This document shows, piece after piece, positions 21,407 to 31,402 of a stretch of 32,768 nt of DNA. The position numbers and the translations under genes were made by a program. The DNA lies in assembly GCA_021730935.1 (NCBI GenBank), contig JAKFYJ010000028.1, positions 1 to 32,768 of the forward strand, written 5' to 3'. Origin of the DNA: Elusimicrobiota bacterium (GTDB lineage Bacteria; Elusimicrobiota; Elusimicrobia; 2-02-FULL-39-32). The notes under the pieces were generated by a model that had not been told where the DNA came from, did not search any database, and saw nothing but the letters and a program-made list of their open reading frames with translations. Every line of letters begins with the position of its first letter. Within the stretch, counting starts at the first letter, position 1.

Positions 21407-23107
21407 ATGAACCGCCCGCTTATCATCGTTGAATCCGCGATGGAAATCGCCCACAGTCAGGAAGTCCTGGACAGGATTGCGGAAAAATACGGCAAGGAAC
21501 GAGCCCGCGCCTGCGCCATGTCCAATTCGGTGGGAGGCATCGGTCCGCTCCTCAAAGAGCGCATCCCCGCGCAGGCGGAACTGGGACACGAAATCATTGG
21601 AGTGTCTCTTCTTTATGATCATGTCTGGACCCAGGGATTTTATCAGTGGGGACAGATCTACATAGAAAAGAAAAGCGTCGGCGCCCGCCTCCGTGAAATT
21701 CTTGAAAACCCGGGCCTTCGCCTCAGTCTTGAATTTCCCGACGGAACCCAGAAAACGATCAATGTCTGGAAAGAGACCCGCGGCAAAGCTTCCGTTTATT
21801 TTCTGGATTACCGCGATGTTTCCGACGTCGTCTATCCCGGCCCCGAAGACGCCCCCAAAGACGCCGCAGACGCGCATGCCTGGGTGGAAAACCAGAAGAT
21901 GCTCCAGTCCTGGCTGATCGGGCGCGGAACCCTGGCGCTCCTCAAAGCTCTCAATAAAAAGCCCGACATCATCGTCCAGAGCGAAACGCCCACGCTGTTC
22001 GCGAACCATTCTCTCGTGATGGATGCTTATCAGAAAGACCCGTTTTTCGACGGAGTGAAATATGTTTTCAACGACCACACCCCTTTGGAATATGCCCACC
22101 CCATCTGGAACGAATCTCAGGTGACGAAAGCCAGGATGGATTTGAAAATCGTGAAGGACCCCAAATATTGGAACTCGTCCAACAACACCGTGGACATCAC
22201 CCGCCTGCTCATCGGAATCTCTGACAACACTTTCGGCGTCTCCAAGAAACACGAGCTCGTGATGAAAGCCATGCCGTCCCTCAAAGGTCTGGACGACCGC
22301 ATCACTTCCGTCACCAACGGCGTCAGCATTGACGAGTGGCGCGCCCCGGCTTATGCCGCCTACAAAAAAATGACCGGCGACGCCCTCATCCAGGCGAAAG
22401 AAAACGAGAAAGCCCAGATGATCGAGTGGATCTATAAAAGATATAAACTTTGGGCCAACTGGCGCGCGAAAGTGAAGGGGAAATGTTTCGTGAATTGGAC
22501 GCGCCGCGTGACCAGCTATAAACGCTTTGACATCCTGGAACAGATGCTCGTAAACCCCGAAATGCGCAAACGGTTCATCGCCACCGACATCGTGATCCTG
22601 ATGGGGGGACGCATCCACCAAAACGACAATCTCTCGCAAAACATCATGTTCCAGCTTCTTGATTTGGTCACGCGGGACCCCGTGCTTCAGGACCGCGTCC
22701 TGGTCCTGGACAATTACAACATCTGGGAAGCCCCCAAGATATTCCACGGCGTGGACGCCACCATCATGCTGGCTGACGACGGAAAGGAAGCATCCGCCAC
22801 GGGGTTCATGAAAGCGCAGGTGAACGGCGCCATGGTGATCGCGGTGCCGGACGGAGCCGTGCCCGAGTCCGTTCAGTTCGCGGGCCAGAACAAGACCAAC
22901 CCCGCTGAAAACGGATTTTTCGTGCCTTATGTGAACGGAGAAATCCGTCCGGAAAATTTGCTCAAAGCTCTGGAAGAACTGAATTGGGTTTATCGCGATC
23001 CCAAGGCAAGAGCGTCCATGATGCGCGCCGCGTTTGAAGCCGAGAAACAGGTGAGTATTGACCGCACTGCGAAAGAAATGTTAAAATTGTTTTTCTCCTT
23101 TTTTTAA
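21407..23107 (+). CDS. Short divergent alpha-glucan phosphorylase (GT35-like)
   Basis: 566 residues. Motifs match the glycogen/alpha-glucan phosphorylase family, which releases glucose-1-phosphate from glycogen or maltodextrin using phosphate and pyridoxal phosphate. The N-terminus has SNSVGGIGPLL, the counterpart of the family's GGLGxLA loop. At about 362-375 is NWTRRVTSYKRFDIL, resembling the ARRFATYKR motif of the short phosphorylases. The C-terminal part has EASATGFMKAQVNGAM, where Lys 469 aligns with the pyridoxal-phosphate lysine of EASGTxxMKxxLNG, followed by a DGAVPE segment. Classical enzymes have about 700-850 residues, so this is a shortened form. A GT3/GT5 glycogen synthase was considered, but the Lys motif argues against it. 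It lies 3 bp before gltB with no ribosome binding site. Confidence 0.75.
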   Translation: MNRPLIIVESAMEIAHSQEVLDRIAEKYGKERARACAMSNSVGGIGPLLKERIPAQAELGHEIIGVSLLYDHVWTQGFYQWGQIYIEKKSVGARLREILENPGLRLSLEFPDGTQKTINVWKETRGKASVYFLDYRDVSDVVYPGPEDAPKDAADAHAWVENQKMLQSWLIGRGTLALLKALNKKPDIIVQSETPTLFANHSLVMDAYQKDPFFDGVKYVFNDHTPLEYAHPIWNESQVTKARMDLKIVKDPKYWNSSNNTVDITRLLIGISDNTFGVSKKHELVMKAMPSLKGLDDRITSVTNGVSIDEWRAPAYAAYKKMTGDALIQAKENEKAQMIEWIYKRYKLWANWRAKVKGKCFVNWTRRVTSYKRFDILEQMLVNPEMRKRFIATDIVILMGGRIHQNDNLSQNIMFQLLDLVTRDPVLQDRVLVLDNYNIWEAPKIFHGVDATIMLADDGKEASATGFMKAQVNGAMVIAVPDGAVPESVQFAGQNKTNPAENGFFVPYVNGEIRPENLLKALEELNWVYRDPKARASMMRAAFEAEKQVSIDRTAKEMLKLFFSFF

Positions 23108-23110
23108 CAT

Positions 23111-26100
23111 ATGCCAAACACTGATTTTAAACAAATAAAACCCCTCACAGACCTCACTGAAGGCAAAGACGCCTGCGGCATCGGTTTTGTGGCCGAAATG
23201 CACGGCAAGAAATCGCATCGGATCGTGGAAATGGGCGTGGAAATGCTCAAAAACCTCGAACACCGCGGGGCCACGGGCTGTGACCCGCTCACCGGAGACG
23301 GCGCCGGAATCCTCATCCAAATCCCTCACGCTTTTTTCCAGAAATCAGGGCCCAAAAATTTGCCTGCGCAGGGCGATTACGGCGTCGGCATGGTGTTCCT
23401 TCCCAGCTTTCCTTCAGACCGCGAAAAATGCGAAGAGATTTTCAACAAAATCGTCGCCGAAGAATCCCAAACCCTGCTCGGCTGGAGAGATGTTCCGATC
23501 GACGCTGAAAAGTGCGGCGAACTCTCCCGCGAAGCCATGCCCGCCATCCGCCAGATTTTCATCGGACGGGGGAAATCAACCCAGGCTGGAGACGCTTTCG
23601 AGAGAAAGCTTTATGTGATCCGCAAGAGAGCGGAAAACGAAATCCGGAACTCCGGACTCAAATACGCCAACGATTTTTATGTGTGCAGTTTGTCCTATCG
23701 CACCATCGTATACAAAGGCCAGCTGATCTCGTATCAGATCCCGCTCTTTTTCCTGGACCTGCAGGACAAAACGCTGGACAGTTCCCTGGCGATGGTCCAC
23801 CAGCGTTTCAGCACCAACACATTTCCGTCCTGGAAACGCGCCCATCCTTATCGATACATCATCCACAACGGCGAAATCAACACGGTCCGCGGAAACAACA
23901 ACTGGATGTTCGCGAGGCAGGAAAATTTAAAGTCTGATCTGTTCGGGGAAGACCTCAAGAAACTGCTCCCCATCGTCGATTCCGACGGGTCCGACAGCGG
24001 CATGTTCGACAACGCCCTGGAACTCCTCATGCACACGGGCCGCTCGCTTCCTCACTCCATCATGATGATGATCCCGGAAGCCTGGCAGAAAGACAAAGCC
24101 ATGGACCCGAAAAAACGCGCGTTTTATGAATATCATTCCTGCATGATGGAACCCTGGGACGGCCCGGCCAGCATCGCCTTCACCGACGGCCAGGTCATCG
24201 GCGCCATCCTGGACAGAAACGGACTCCGGCCTTCGCGTTATGTCGTCACGAAAGACGGATTGGTCCTCATGTCCTCCGAAGTGGGCGTCATTCAAGTGGA
24301 ACCCAAGAATGTTGAATCTAAAGGCCGTTTACAGCCCGGAAAAATGTTCCTCGTGGACACCGCCCGGGGGAAAATCGTCACGGACGAAGAAATCAAATCC
24401 GAAATCGCGGGCCGTAAACCCTATCAGCAGTGGCTCTCGGAAAAGCTCGTGCGCATGGACGCCTTGCCCGAACCCAAACTCGAAGCCAGCAAGCTGAGCG
24501 CCGAAGATCTGGTCCGCCTCCAGAAAAATTTCGGCTTCACCCTCGAAGATTTAAAAATAATTTTGACCCCCATGGCTCTGAACGGCCAGGAACCCGTGGG
24601 CTCCATGGGCATCGACACGCCTCTTGCGGTCCTCTCCAGCCGCCCGCAAAACCTTTTCAATTATTTCAAACAGCTTTTCGCCCAGGTCACGAACCCTCCC
24701 ATTGATCCTCTGCGCGAAGACCTCATGATGTCGGTTGAAACCACGATCGGCGCCGAACAAAACCTTTTTGAAGAAACTCCGGAACATTGCCACCAGGTGA
24801 AGTTGGAATCTCCAACGCTCACGGAAAAAGACATGGCCCGTCTCCGGGAAATCAAAACCGGGAACATCCGTTCCAAAACGATCAGCCTTCTCTATAAGCC
24901 CGCCAAAGGCGAAGCCAATGGAATGGTGCTTGAATCAGCCATAGAGAGAGTCTGCAAGGAAGCCGCGAAAGCCGTTGAAGAGGGCAATGCCATCGTGATC
25001 CTCTCCGACAGAAATCCGTCCAAAGATTTGGCCGCGATCCCATCACTCCTGGCGACAGCCGCGGTCCATCACCATTTAATCCGGGAAGGCAAACGGACGA
25101 AGTGCGGCATCGTTGTGGAAAGCGGAGAGCCCCGGGAAGTCATGCATTTCGCTCTCCTCATGGGTTATGGCGCAGGCGCCTGGTGCCCGTATCTGGTTTA
25201 TGATTCCATCCGCCAGCTGATGAAAGAAGGCGTCATCAAAAATGTATCCGAGGATGAAGCCATCAAAAATTTCGGTAAAGCCATAGACAAAGGCATCCTC
25301 AAAGTCGCCACCAAAATGGGCATTTCCACACTCCAGAGCTATCGCGGCGCGCAGATTTTCGAAGCCATCGGCTTGAACCGCGAAGTCATCGACAAATATT
25401 TCACCTGGACAGCGTCCCGCATTGAAGGCATCGGCATGGATGTGATCGAGCAGGAAACGCTGTTGCGTCACAAGCAGGCGTTCCAACAGCCCATCGACGG
25501 CAAAACGGAATATTCCGAACTTGAAGTGGGCGGGCGTTATCAGTGGCGCCGCCGGGGCGAACTCCACATGCTGAACCCCGACACCATCGGAAAACTTCAA
25601 CAGGCGGTGCGCGAAAACAATCCGAAATCCTATAAGGAATTCACGCAAATCATCAATGAGCAGAACGAAAAACTGCTCACACTCAGGGGGCTTTTGCGAT
25701 TCAAAACCGGCCATGCCATTCCGATTGAAGAAGTGGAGCCTGTGAAAGAAATCGTGAAACGCTTTGCCACAGGGGCCATGTCTTTGGGCTCCATCTCGCG
25801 CGAAGCCCACGAAACCTTGGCAATCGCCATGAACCGCATCGGTGGAAAATCCAACACCGGAGAAGGCGGCGAAGACCCTGTCAGGTTCAAGCCCGACGCC
25901 AATGGAGATCTGCGGCGCAGTTCTATCAAGCAGGTTGCGAGCGCTCGTTTCGGCGTCACCATCAATTATCTCGTCAATTCCGACGACATCCAGATCAAGA
26001 TCGCCCAAGGCGCAAAGCCCGGTGAAGGCGGACAGTTGCCCGGACACAAAGTGGACGAATATATCGCCAAGATCCGTTATTCCGTTCCCGGAGTGGGCCT

Positions 26101-27661
26101 CATTTCTCCGCCGCCTCACCATGACATTTATTCGATCGAAGACATCGCTCAGCTCATCCATGATCTGAAAAATTCCAACCCGAACGCGCGCATCCATGTG
26201 AAGCTTGTGTCTGAAGTCGGTGTGGGGACCGTTGCGGCCGGCGTCGCCAAAGCCAAAGCGGATGTCGTGCTGATCAGCGGTTATGAGGGAGGAACAGGCG
26301 CCTCGCCCTTGAGTTCCATTCAGCATGCCGGAGCTCCCTGGGAACTGGGCCTCGCCGAAACTCAGCAAATTTTAGTCGCAAATGGCTTGCGCGGAAGAAT
26401 CGTCATTCAGACCGACGGAAAACTGCAGACGGGACGCGACGTCGCAATTGCGGCCCTCCTCGGCGCGGAAGAATTTGGATTTTCCACGGCACCCCTCATC
26501 ACCATGGGATGCATCATGATGAGAGTCTGCCACCTCAACACCTGCCCCGTCGGCATCGCCACTCAAGATCCTGTGCTTCGGAAAAAATTTGCCGGAAAAC
26601 CTGAAAACGTCATCAATTATTTCTTCTTCGTCGCCGAAGAATTGCGCGAAATCATGGCGATGCTTGGTTTCAGAACCATGAACGAGATGATCGGCCGAGT
26701 GGACCGCCTTGAAGTCTCGAACGCCATCACCCATTGGAAAGCGAAAGGCATTGACCTTTCCTCGCTCCTTTATTTGCCCGAACCCAAAAACCGGTGGTAT
26801 TCTCTCCATTGCGTGGAGAAACAGGACCACGGCCTCGAGAAAGCTTTGGACAATGAACTCATCAAGAAAGCGGCGCCGGCTCTGGACAAAAAAACGCCTG
26901 TCGTGATTGAATCTCAGGTCAGAAATTTCAACCGCTGTGTGGGCACAATGCTCTCAAGCGAAGTCGCGAAACGATATGGCGACGAAGCCCTGCCCGAAGA
27001 AACCATCCGGTGCAATCTCAAGGGCACGGGAGGCCAAAGTTTCGGAGCGTTCCTGGCCAAGGGTGTCACCCTCAACCTCGAAGGCGATGCGAATGATTAT
27101 TGCGGCAAGGGACTTTCGGGCGGAAAAATTATTGTCTTCCCTCCGAAAGAATCCACTTTTGTCGCGGAACAAAACATCCTCATCGGCAATGTCGCCCTAT
27201 ATGGCGCAACCGGAGGGGAAGCATATTTCAGAGGCCTCGCAGGCGAAAGATTCTGCGTCAGAAACAGCGGAGCGACCGCCGTCGTGGAAGGCGTCGGCGA
27301 CCACGGATGCGAATATATGACCAAGGGCGTCGTCGTCGTCCTTGGAAAGACAGGCCGGAACTTTGCCGCGGGAATGAGCGGCGGTCTGGCTTATGTTTTG
27401 GACGAAGCGGGGGATTTCAAAAACCGATGCAATCTTGGAATGGTTGGCCTGCACGCCGTTGAATCCAAGAGAGACCTGGACACTCTCAAAGTGCTTTTGG
27501 ATAAACATTATAAATTCACAGGAAGTTCGGTCGCTAAAAAATTATTGGACACATGGCCGGAATCCTGCAAAAAATTTGTGCTGGTGCTTCCGGAAGAATA
27601 TAAAAAGATATTGGACAAAATGCATTTGAACGCTGAATCCATGAAACTGGCGGCGGTATAA
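23111..27661 (+). CDS. gltB: Glutamate synthase, large (alpha) subunit
   Basis: 1516 residues, close to the about 1500 usual for the bacterial NADPH-type large subunit. It hydrolyses glutamine, channels ammonia and adds it to 2-oxoglutarate. The class-II glutaminase domain starts at Cys 22 (ACGIGF), so a short 21-residue leader would be removed. [16 protein letters not shown] and [18 protein letters not shown] confirm it. The central and FMN domains follow ([58 protein letters not shown]). The 3Fe-4S site is Cys 1134, 1140 and 1145 ([12 protein letters not shown]). The C-terminal beta-helix GXGXG domain is present ([22 protein letters not shown]). gltD follows 2 bp later. The start has no Shine-Dalgarno; the 20 bases before it are T-rich. 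Confidence 0.97.
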   Translation: MPNTDFKQIKPLTDLTEGKDACGIGFVAEMHGKKSHRIVEMGVEMLKNLEHRGATGCDPLTGDGAGILIQIPHAFFQKSGPKNLPAQGDYGVGMVFLPSFPSDREKCEEIFNKIVAEESQTLLGWRDVPIDAEKCGELSREAMPAIRQIFIGRGKSTQAGDAFERKLYVIRKRAENEIRNSGLKYANDFYVCSLSYRTIVYKGQLISYQIPLFFLDLQDKTLDSSLAMVHQRFSTNTFPSWKRAHPYRYIIHNGEINTVRGNNNWMFARQENLKSDLFGEDLKKLLPIVDSDGSDSGMFDNALELLMHTGRSLPHSIMMMIPEAWQKDKAMDPKKRAFYEYHSCMMEPWDGPASIAFTDGQVIGAILDRNGLRPSRYVVTKDGLVLMSSEVGVIQVEPKNVESKGRLQPGKMFLVDTARGKIVTDEEIKSEIAGRKPYQQWLSEKLVRMDALPEPKLEASKLSAEDLVRLQKNFGFTLEDLKIILTPMALNGQEPVGSMGIDTPLAVLSSRPQNLFNYFKQLFAQVTNPPIDPLREDLMMSVETTIGAEQNLFEETPEHCHQVKLESPTLTEKDMARLREIKTGNIRSKTISLLYKPAKGEANGMVLESAIERVCKEAAKAVEEGNAIVILSDRNPSKDLAAIPSLLATAAVHHHLIREGKRTKCGIVVESGEPREVMHFALLMGYGAGAWCPYLVYDSIRQLMKEGVIKNVSEDEAIKNFGKAIDKGILKVATKMGISTLQSYRGAQIFEAIGLNREVIDKYFTWTASRIEGIGMDVIEQETLLRHKQAFQQPIDGKTEYSELEVGGRYQWRRRGELHMLNPDTIGKLQQAVRENNPKSYKEFTQIINEQNEKLLTLRGLLRFKTGHAIPIEEVEPVKEIVKRFATGAMSLGSISREAHETLAIAMNRIGGKSNTGEGGEDPVRFKPDANGDLRRSSIKQVASARFGVTINYLVNSDDIQIKIAQGAKPGEGGQLPGHKVDEYIAKIRYSVPGVGLISPPPHHDIYSIEDIAQLIHDLKNSNPNARIHVKLVSEVGVGTVAAGVAKAKADVVLISGYEGGTGASPLSSIQHAGAPWELGLAETQQILVANGLRGRIVIQTDGKLQTGRDVAIAALLGAEEFGFSTAPLITMGCIMMRVCHLNTCPVGIATQDPVLRKKFAGKPENVINYFFFVAEELREIMAMLGFRTMNEMIGRVDRLEVSNAITHWKAKGIDLSSLLYLPEPKNRWYSLHCVEKQDHGLEKALDNELIKKAAPALDKKTPVVIESQVRNFNRCVGTMLSSEVAKRYGDEALPEETIRCNLKGTGGQSFGAFLAKGVTLNLEGDANDYCGKGLSGGKIIVFPPKESTFVAEQNILIGNVALYGATGGEAYFRGLAGERFCVRNSGATAVVEGVGDHGCEYMTKGVVVVLGKTGRNFAAGMSGGLAYVLDEAGDFKNRCNLGMVGLHAVESKRDLDTLKVLLDKHYKFTGSSVAKKLLDTWPESCKKFVLVLPEEYKKILDKMHLNAESMKLAAV

Positions 27662-27663
27662 CC

Positions 27664-29121
27664 ATGGGCAAACCCACAGGATTTTTAGAAAACAAACGGA
27701 ACATCCCGGGAGACAGAAACCCGGCGGAACGCCTCAAGGACTGGAAAGAAGTCCACACCCATTTCACGGAAGACGCCATCAAAACCCAGGCGAGCCGATG
27801 CATGGACTGCGGCGTTCCTTTCTGCCACAAAGGTTGTCCTCTGGGCAACATCATTCCGGACTGGAACGATCTCGTTTATAAAGGCCGCTGGAAAGAAGCC
27901 CTCGAAGAGCTTTTCTCAACAAACAATTTCCCGGAATTCACAGGCCGGGTTTGTCCCGCGCCCTGCGAAGAATCCTGCGTCCTCAACATCAACGACAATC
28001 CTGTCACGATCGAACGCATTGAGCAGGAAATCGTGGAACATGGTTTCAAAGCCGGGTTTATCAAACCCAATCCTCCCAAAGTGCGGACAGGCAAAAAAGT
28101 GGCCGTCATCGGTTCTGGCCCTTCGGGTCTTGCGTGCGCGGACCAGCTGAACAAAGCCGGACATTCCGTCACCGTTTTTGAAAGAAACGACAGGGTGGGC
28201 GGCATCGTGATGTATGGCATCCCGGATTTTAAGTTGGAAAAGCACGTCGTGATCCGGCGCGTCAACCTGATGAAAGAAGAGGGCGTTGTTTTCAAAACCA
28301 ACGCTCATGTCGGCGTGAATGTGCCTGTGGAAGAAATCCGGAACAATTTTGACGCGATCGTGCTCGCAGGAGGCGCCACCCAGGCCCGAGACCTGAATGT
28401 GCCCGGCAGAGACCTGAAAGGCATTCACCTCGCCATGGAATTTTTGCCCATGCAGAACAAGCGCAACCAGGGCGATGTTATCCCTGAAGACAAATTTATT
28501 TCAGCCAAAGGCAAACATGTGATCGTTCTGGGCGGAGGAGACACAGGCTCCGACTGCCACGGAACATCTTTAAGGCACGGAGCAAAATCAGTTCACTCTT
28601 TCGAACTCTTGAGCAAGCCGCCCAAAGGCCGCGCTTTTGGAAACCCCTGGCCCGAATGGCCCAGAACCCTCAAAGTCACTTCTTCGCATGAAGAGGGCGG
28701 AGACAGAGACTGGGACATCAACACGAAAAAATTTACGGGCGAAAACGGAATCGTAAAAAGAATTCACATGGTGAGGGTCAAATGGGAAGGCGGAATCAAC
28801 GGCGCGCCCTTCAAGATGGTGGAAGTCCCTGGAAGCGAATTTGAGATGCCTGCAGACCTGGTCCTCCTGGCTCTTGGGTTCCTGGGCCCTGAAACCAACA
28901 CCATGCTTAAAGATTTCGGCGTCACACTCACTCCGCGCACCAATGTCCAGGCGGATAAAGATTACATGACCAATGTTCCCGGAATTTTCTCCTGCGGCGA
29001 CATGCGGCGGGGCCAGTCTCTTGTCGTGTGGGCCATCTGGGAAGGACGCGAATGCGCGCGCGGCGTGGACAAGCTCCTCATGGGAGAAACCGCTCTCCCC
29101 TCAAGCCCCTTCCACTACTAA
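27664..29121 (+). CDS. gltD: Glutamate synthase, small (beta) subunit
   Basis: 485 residues, the usual length. It is the flavoprotein that takes electrons from NADPH and passes them through iron-sulphur clusters to GltB. The N-terminal Cys motifs are [13 protein letters not shown] and [11 protein letters not shown]. The FAD-binding motif is [14 protein letters not shown] at about 145-158, and the NAD(P)-binding motif is [13 protein letters not shown]. Near the end, [19 protein letters not shown] is the family's FAD-contact region. The start lies 2 bp after the gltB stop with only a weak G-rich stretch before it, so translation is probably coupled. It converges on the TPR gene with 6 bp between the two stops and no clear terminator. 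Confidence 0.97.
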   Translation: MGKPTGFLENKRNIPGDRNPAERLKDWKEVHTHFTEDAIKTQASRCMDCGVPFCHKGCPLGNIIPDWNDLVYKGRWKEALEELFSTNNFPEFTGRVCPAPCEESCVLNINDNPVTIERIEQEIVEHGFKAGFIKPNPPKVRTGKKVAVIGSGPSGLACADQLNKAGHSVTVFERNDRVGGIVMYGIPDFKLEKHVVIRRVNLMKEEGVVFKTNAHVGVNVPVEEIRNNFDAIVLAGGATQARDLNVPGRDLKGIHLAMEFLPMQNKRNQGDVIPEDKFISAKGKHVIVLGGGDTGSDCHGTSLRHGAKSVHSFELLSKPPKGRAFGNPWPEWPRTLKVTSSHEEGGDRDWDINTKKFTGENGIVKRIHMVRVKWEGGINGAPFKMVEVPGSEFEMPADLVLLALGFLGPETNTMLKDFGVTLTPRTNVQADKDYMTNVPGIFSCGDMRRGQSLVVWAIWEGRECARGVDKLLMGETALPSSPFHY

Positions 29122-29127
29122 CTTCAA

Positions 29128-29862
29128 TTAAATCTTAAGTTTTTTTCTGAGGTCTTCGATCTGCTCTGCGGATTGGTGCCGATAAGTTTCGTCCAAATTT
29201 TTTTGTTCCGCCACTCCAACCCAAATTTCGAGCGCTCGCGCATATTTTCCGCGCGCTTTATAAATGTTTGCGAGACAGGATTTGACCAGCGTGGGGCAGT
29301 CCGGATATGCGATCGCCTCTTCCAGAAGCGGGATCAAATTGTCCATCTGCCCTTTCTTCTTCCAAACGATTGCCGCAATATAAAGCCTGAACTTCCATTG
29401 TGTCGGATTATATTTGACGCCTTCTTCCAGAATTTCTATGGCTTCATCAAACCTTCCGAGATTAAACGCCAAACTTCCCGCGCCGTATAAATAGGCAAAA
29501 TCAAAATAGGGATCCAGCCGGACGGTTCTCAAAACCAGGGTTTTGAGAGCGGGATATTCTCCTTTGGATTCGGAATCAATGCCCTGAGCGGCCATATTGT
29601 GGGATCCATAATATTGAAGAACGCTGATCCAGGCAATGTCCGCCGTCATGCGGCGCATCCCCATGAGAACCCCCGCCAAATCCCTGAACCCGCCCTCAGA
29701 ACCCAGCGGGCGGTTGGAACTGGTTTTGTCAGAAAATTCTTTTGAAACGTCCCAGATGAGTTCGTTGAACGGCGGGAAAAAATAATTGAAACTGCGGTGG
29801 ATGTGAACGGATAAAATAAGGGACAATATTGCGGCGGCGGAAACAGCGCCTAAAAGTTTCAA
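29128..29862 (-). CDS. Membrane-anchored TPR-like protein
   Basis: 244 residues. One N-terminal hydrophobic segment (about 4-20) suggests a membrane anchor or uncleaved signal, with the rest outside the cytoplasm. From about residue 100 the protein carries degenerate TPR helices, for example YLYGAGSLAFNLGRFDEAIEILEEGVKYNP and a later CLANIYKARGKYARALEIW unit. The start is TTG at 29862, 5 bp after the permease stop; I find no better ATG that keeps the hydrophobic segment. It is the last gene of the unit with the ABC ATPase and permease, so it may act with that transporter, for instance as a scaffold. No enzymatic motif is seen and its job is unknown. Confidence 0.75.
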   Translation of the reverse strand: MKLLGAVSAAAILSLILSVHIHRSFNYFFPPFNELIWDVSKEFSDKTSSNRPLGSEGGFRDLAGVLMGMRRMTADIAWISVLQYYGSHNMAAQGIDSESKGEYPALKTLVLRTVRLDPYFDFAYLYGAGSLAFNLGRFDEAIEILEEGVKYNPTQWKFRLYIAAIVWKKKGQMDNLIPLLEEAIAYPDCPTLVKSCLANIYKARGKYARALEIWVGVAEQKNLDETYRHQSAEQIEDLRKKLKI

Positions 29863-29867
29863 ACGGG

Positions 29868-30650
29868 TTAAAACTCCTTTTTCCTGAACGACGCATACGC
29901 CAGCATGAGGGCGGCGGAGCTATAACAAAGCGTATATAAGAACCCTTCAAGGGCAAACTGCTTGAAATGTCCCTGAAAAATGATCGCGGCGTCGCGCGCA
30001 TTCAGATATTGAAAGTGGGGGAGAACAAAATAAACGGCTTTGAAGAAAAGTTTTACTGCGGGCAAAGTGACTTTCTCCGCGAGGAACTTAAGTTCATGGA
30101 CAAAGTGCCCGGAAGTCCATATAAAAAAAGTGAATATCAGAGCAACGACGCCTGATGAAGAAAAGAGGGAAAAGAAAAGGCCGATCGCGGAAATCAAAAT
30201 TATTTTTTCAAAGGACATAAAGACCTGAGCGAAATAGATCAGCCCTTCCTGGCGGAAGTCCCAGCCTTTGAACAGGAGGACGGCGATGTTGAGGACTGTC
30301 ATCGCGCAGACGCCTGCAAAGACAGCGGAAACGGTTCCCAGATAACTTCCCAGAATATATTCGGAACGCGTGAGCGAACGGGTCAGGAGCAGATAGATCG
30401 TTTTCTGTTCGATTTGTTCGAGGACGAGGTTCACGATTAAAAAAATTGCCGTAAAGAGCGACAAAACCTCAACGGAAGAGAGGCCCAGGTCGGTGAGAAT
30501 TCGGATTTCCTGTTCCTGCCCGAGGATGGAGAGAAGGAACGAGCCCGAGAGGAGGACCACGCCGAAAAGGATTAAAACCAGGAAAATTTTGCTTCGAAGG
30601 TTTCCGATGAAAGTGTAGCGCGAGAGGGAAAAAATTCTGCCGAGGTTCAC
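29868..30650 (-). CDS. ABC-2 type transporter permease
   Basis: 260 residues with about six membrane segments (around 22-43, 57-77, 101-127, two within 148-180, and 232-254). The cytoplasmic loop after the second holds EQIEQKTIYLLLTRSLTRSEYILGSYLG, the pattern of ABC-2 permeases where Thr/Ser-Arg-Ser marks the coupling region. The start is GTG at 30650, overlapping the ATPase stop as GTGA. With the adjoining ATPase it forms one exporter; the substrate cannot be read from the sequence. ABC-2 systems of this size often move polysaccharides, lipids, peptides or drugs, or act in surface organisation. Confidence 0.85.
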   Translation of the reverse strand: MNLGRIFSLSRYTFIGNLRSKIFLVLILFGVVLLSGSFLLSILGQEQEIRILTDLGLSSVEVLSLFTAIFLIVNLVLEQIEQKTIYLLLTRSLTRSEYILGSYLGTVSAVFAGVCAMTVLNIAVLLFKGWDFRQEGLIYFAQVFMSFEKIILISAIGLFFSLFSSSGVVALIFTFFIWTSGHFVHELKFLAEKVTLPAVKLFFKAVYFVLPHFQYLNARDAAIIFQGHFKQFALEGFLYTLCYSSAALMLAYASFRKKEF

Positions 30651-31402
30651 AGTTCAATGCCTCCGCGCTCGTGGATCGTGTCCACGAATATTTTTTCGAG
30701 GGACCCGCTCTGGCCTTTCCATTCCTTGGAGGTGAGGACTTTGACCATCTCGCCGTTCGCCATGATGCCCGCGCTGTGAGCGATTTTTTCAACCTCAGAA
30801 ATGATGTGAGACGAGAAAAGGATGGTCTTGCCGCTTTTGTTGAGGGAAAGGATCATCTCCCTCATTTCGGTCAAGCCCACGGGGTCCAGGCCCGTGATGG
30901 GTTCGTCAAAAATTAAAAACGCGGGGTCGTGAATCAAGGCCTGAGCCAGAGAGAGGCGCTGCAGCATGCCTTTGGAGCACTCTCTCACATGTTTATCCTT
31001 GCGCTTGGTCATCCGAACAAGGTCCAGGACTTTTTCGGCTCTGGAATGGATTTGGTTTTCCGCAATCCCTGAGAGGCGGCCATAAAAATAAAGCACTTCC
31101 TGAACGGAAAAATTTCTGGGGAAATAGGGGACTTCGGGCAAAAAACCGACTCTTTGTATGACGGTCGGATCCGGAAGTTTCTTTCCCATAAGAAAAATTT
31201 CGCCTTCGGTGGGGTTCAGAAGGCCCAGGATGAGCTTGAGGGTCGTGGTTTTGCCGGCGCCGTTGGGACCGATCAACCCCATGATCTCGCCCTCGTTGAT
31301 TTCGAGGTTCAGATTTTTAAGGCCGACAGTGCTGGTGGTCCGGCCCAAATGAGAGCGCCGGTATATCTTGGTGAGGTTTTTGATCGATAAGATCGCGCTC
31401 AA
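30647..31402 (-). CDS. ABC transporter ATP-binding protein
   Basis: 251 residues, a single nucleotide-binding domain of the CcmA/NatA-like type. Walker A is GPNGAGKTT at about 45-53. The signature is the variant CSKGMLQR at about 141-148 instead of LSGGQ, which is common in this sub-family. Walker B and the following loop are FLIFDEPITGLDP, and the H-loop is FSSHIISEVE. The start is TTG at 31402, overlapping the stop of the upstream serA-like gene as TTGA; the resulting N-terminus (SAILSIKNLTKIY) is what this family shows. The stop overlaps the permease start, so ATPase and permease are translated together. Confidence 0.92.
   Translation of the reverse strand: MSAILSIKNLTKIYRRSHLGRTTSTVGLKNLNLEINEGEIMGLIGPNGAGKTTTLKLILGLLNPTEGEIFLMGKKLPDPTVIQRVGFLPEVPYFPRNFSVQEVLYFYGRLSGIAENQIHSRAEKVLDLVRMTKRKDKHVRECSKGMLQRLSLAQALIHDPAFLIFDEPITGLDPVGLTEMREMILSLNKSGKTILFSSHIISEVEKIAHSAGIMANGEMVKVLTSKEWKGQSGSLEKIFVDTIHERGGIEL

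Noticed and set aside
21254-22747. Long open frame of 497 codons on the minus strand
   Set aside because: It lies wholly antisense to the C-terminal part of purD and most of the phosphorylase gene, which have clear family motifs. Its translation is low-complexity, rich in His, Phe, Val and Asp, the usual mirror of GC-rich coding DNA.
21407-23107. Annotation as glycogen synthase (GT3 or GT5)
   Set aside because: The EASATGFMKAQVNGA motif with the pyridoxal-phosphate-type lysine and the TRRVTSYKR motif are phosphorylase-like; GT5's KTGGLA and GT3's Y-E-P-W-G-type motifs are absent.
25076-26368. Open frame of 430 codons on the minus strand
   Set aside because: Antisense to gltB within its most conserved FMN domain; no motif recognised in its translation.
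29100-29150. Possible bidirectional terminator between gltD and the TPR gene
   Set aside because: Only a 5-bp AT-rich stem (AACTT/AAGTT) before a T run can be drawn, overlapping the TPR gene's last codons; too weak to call.
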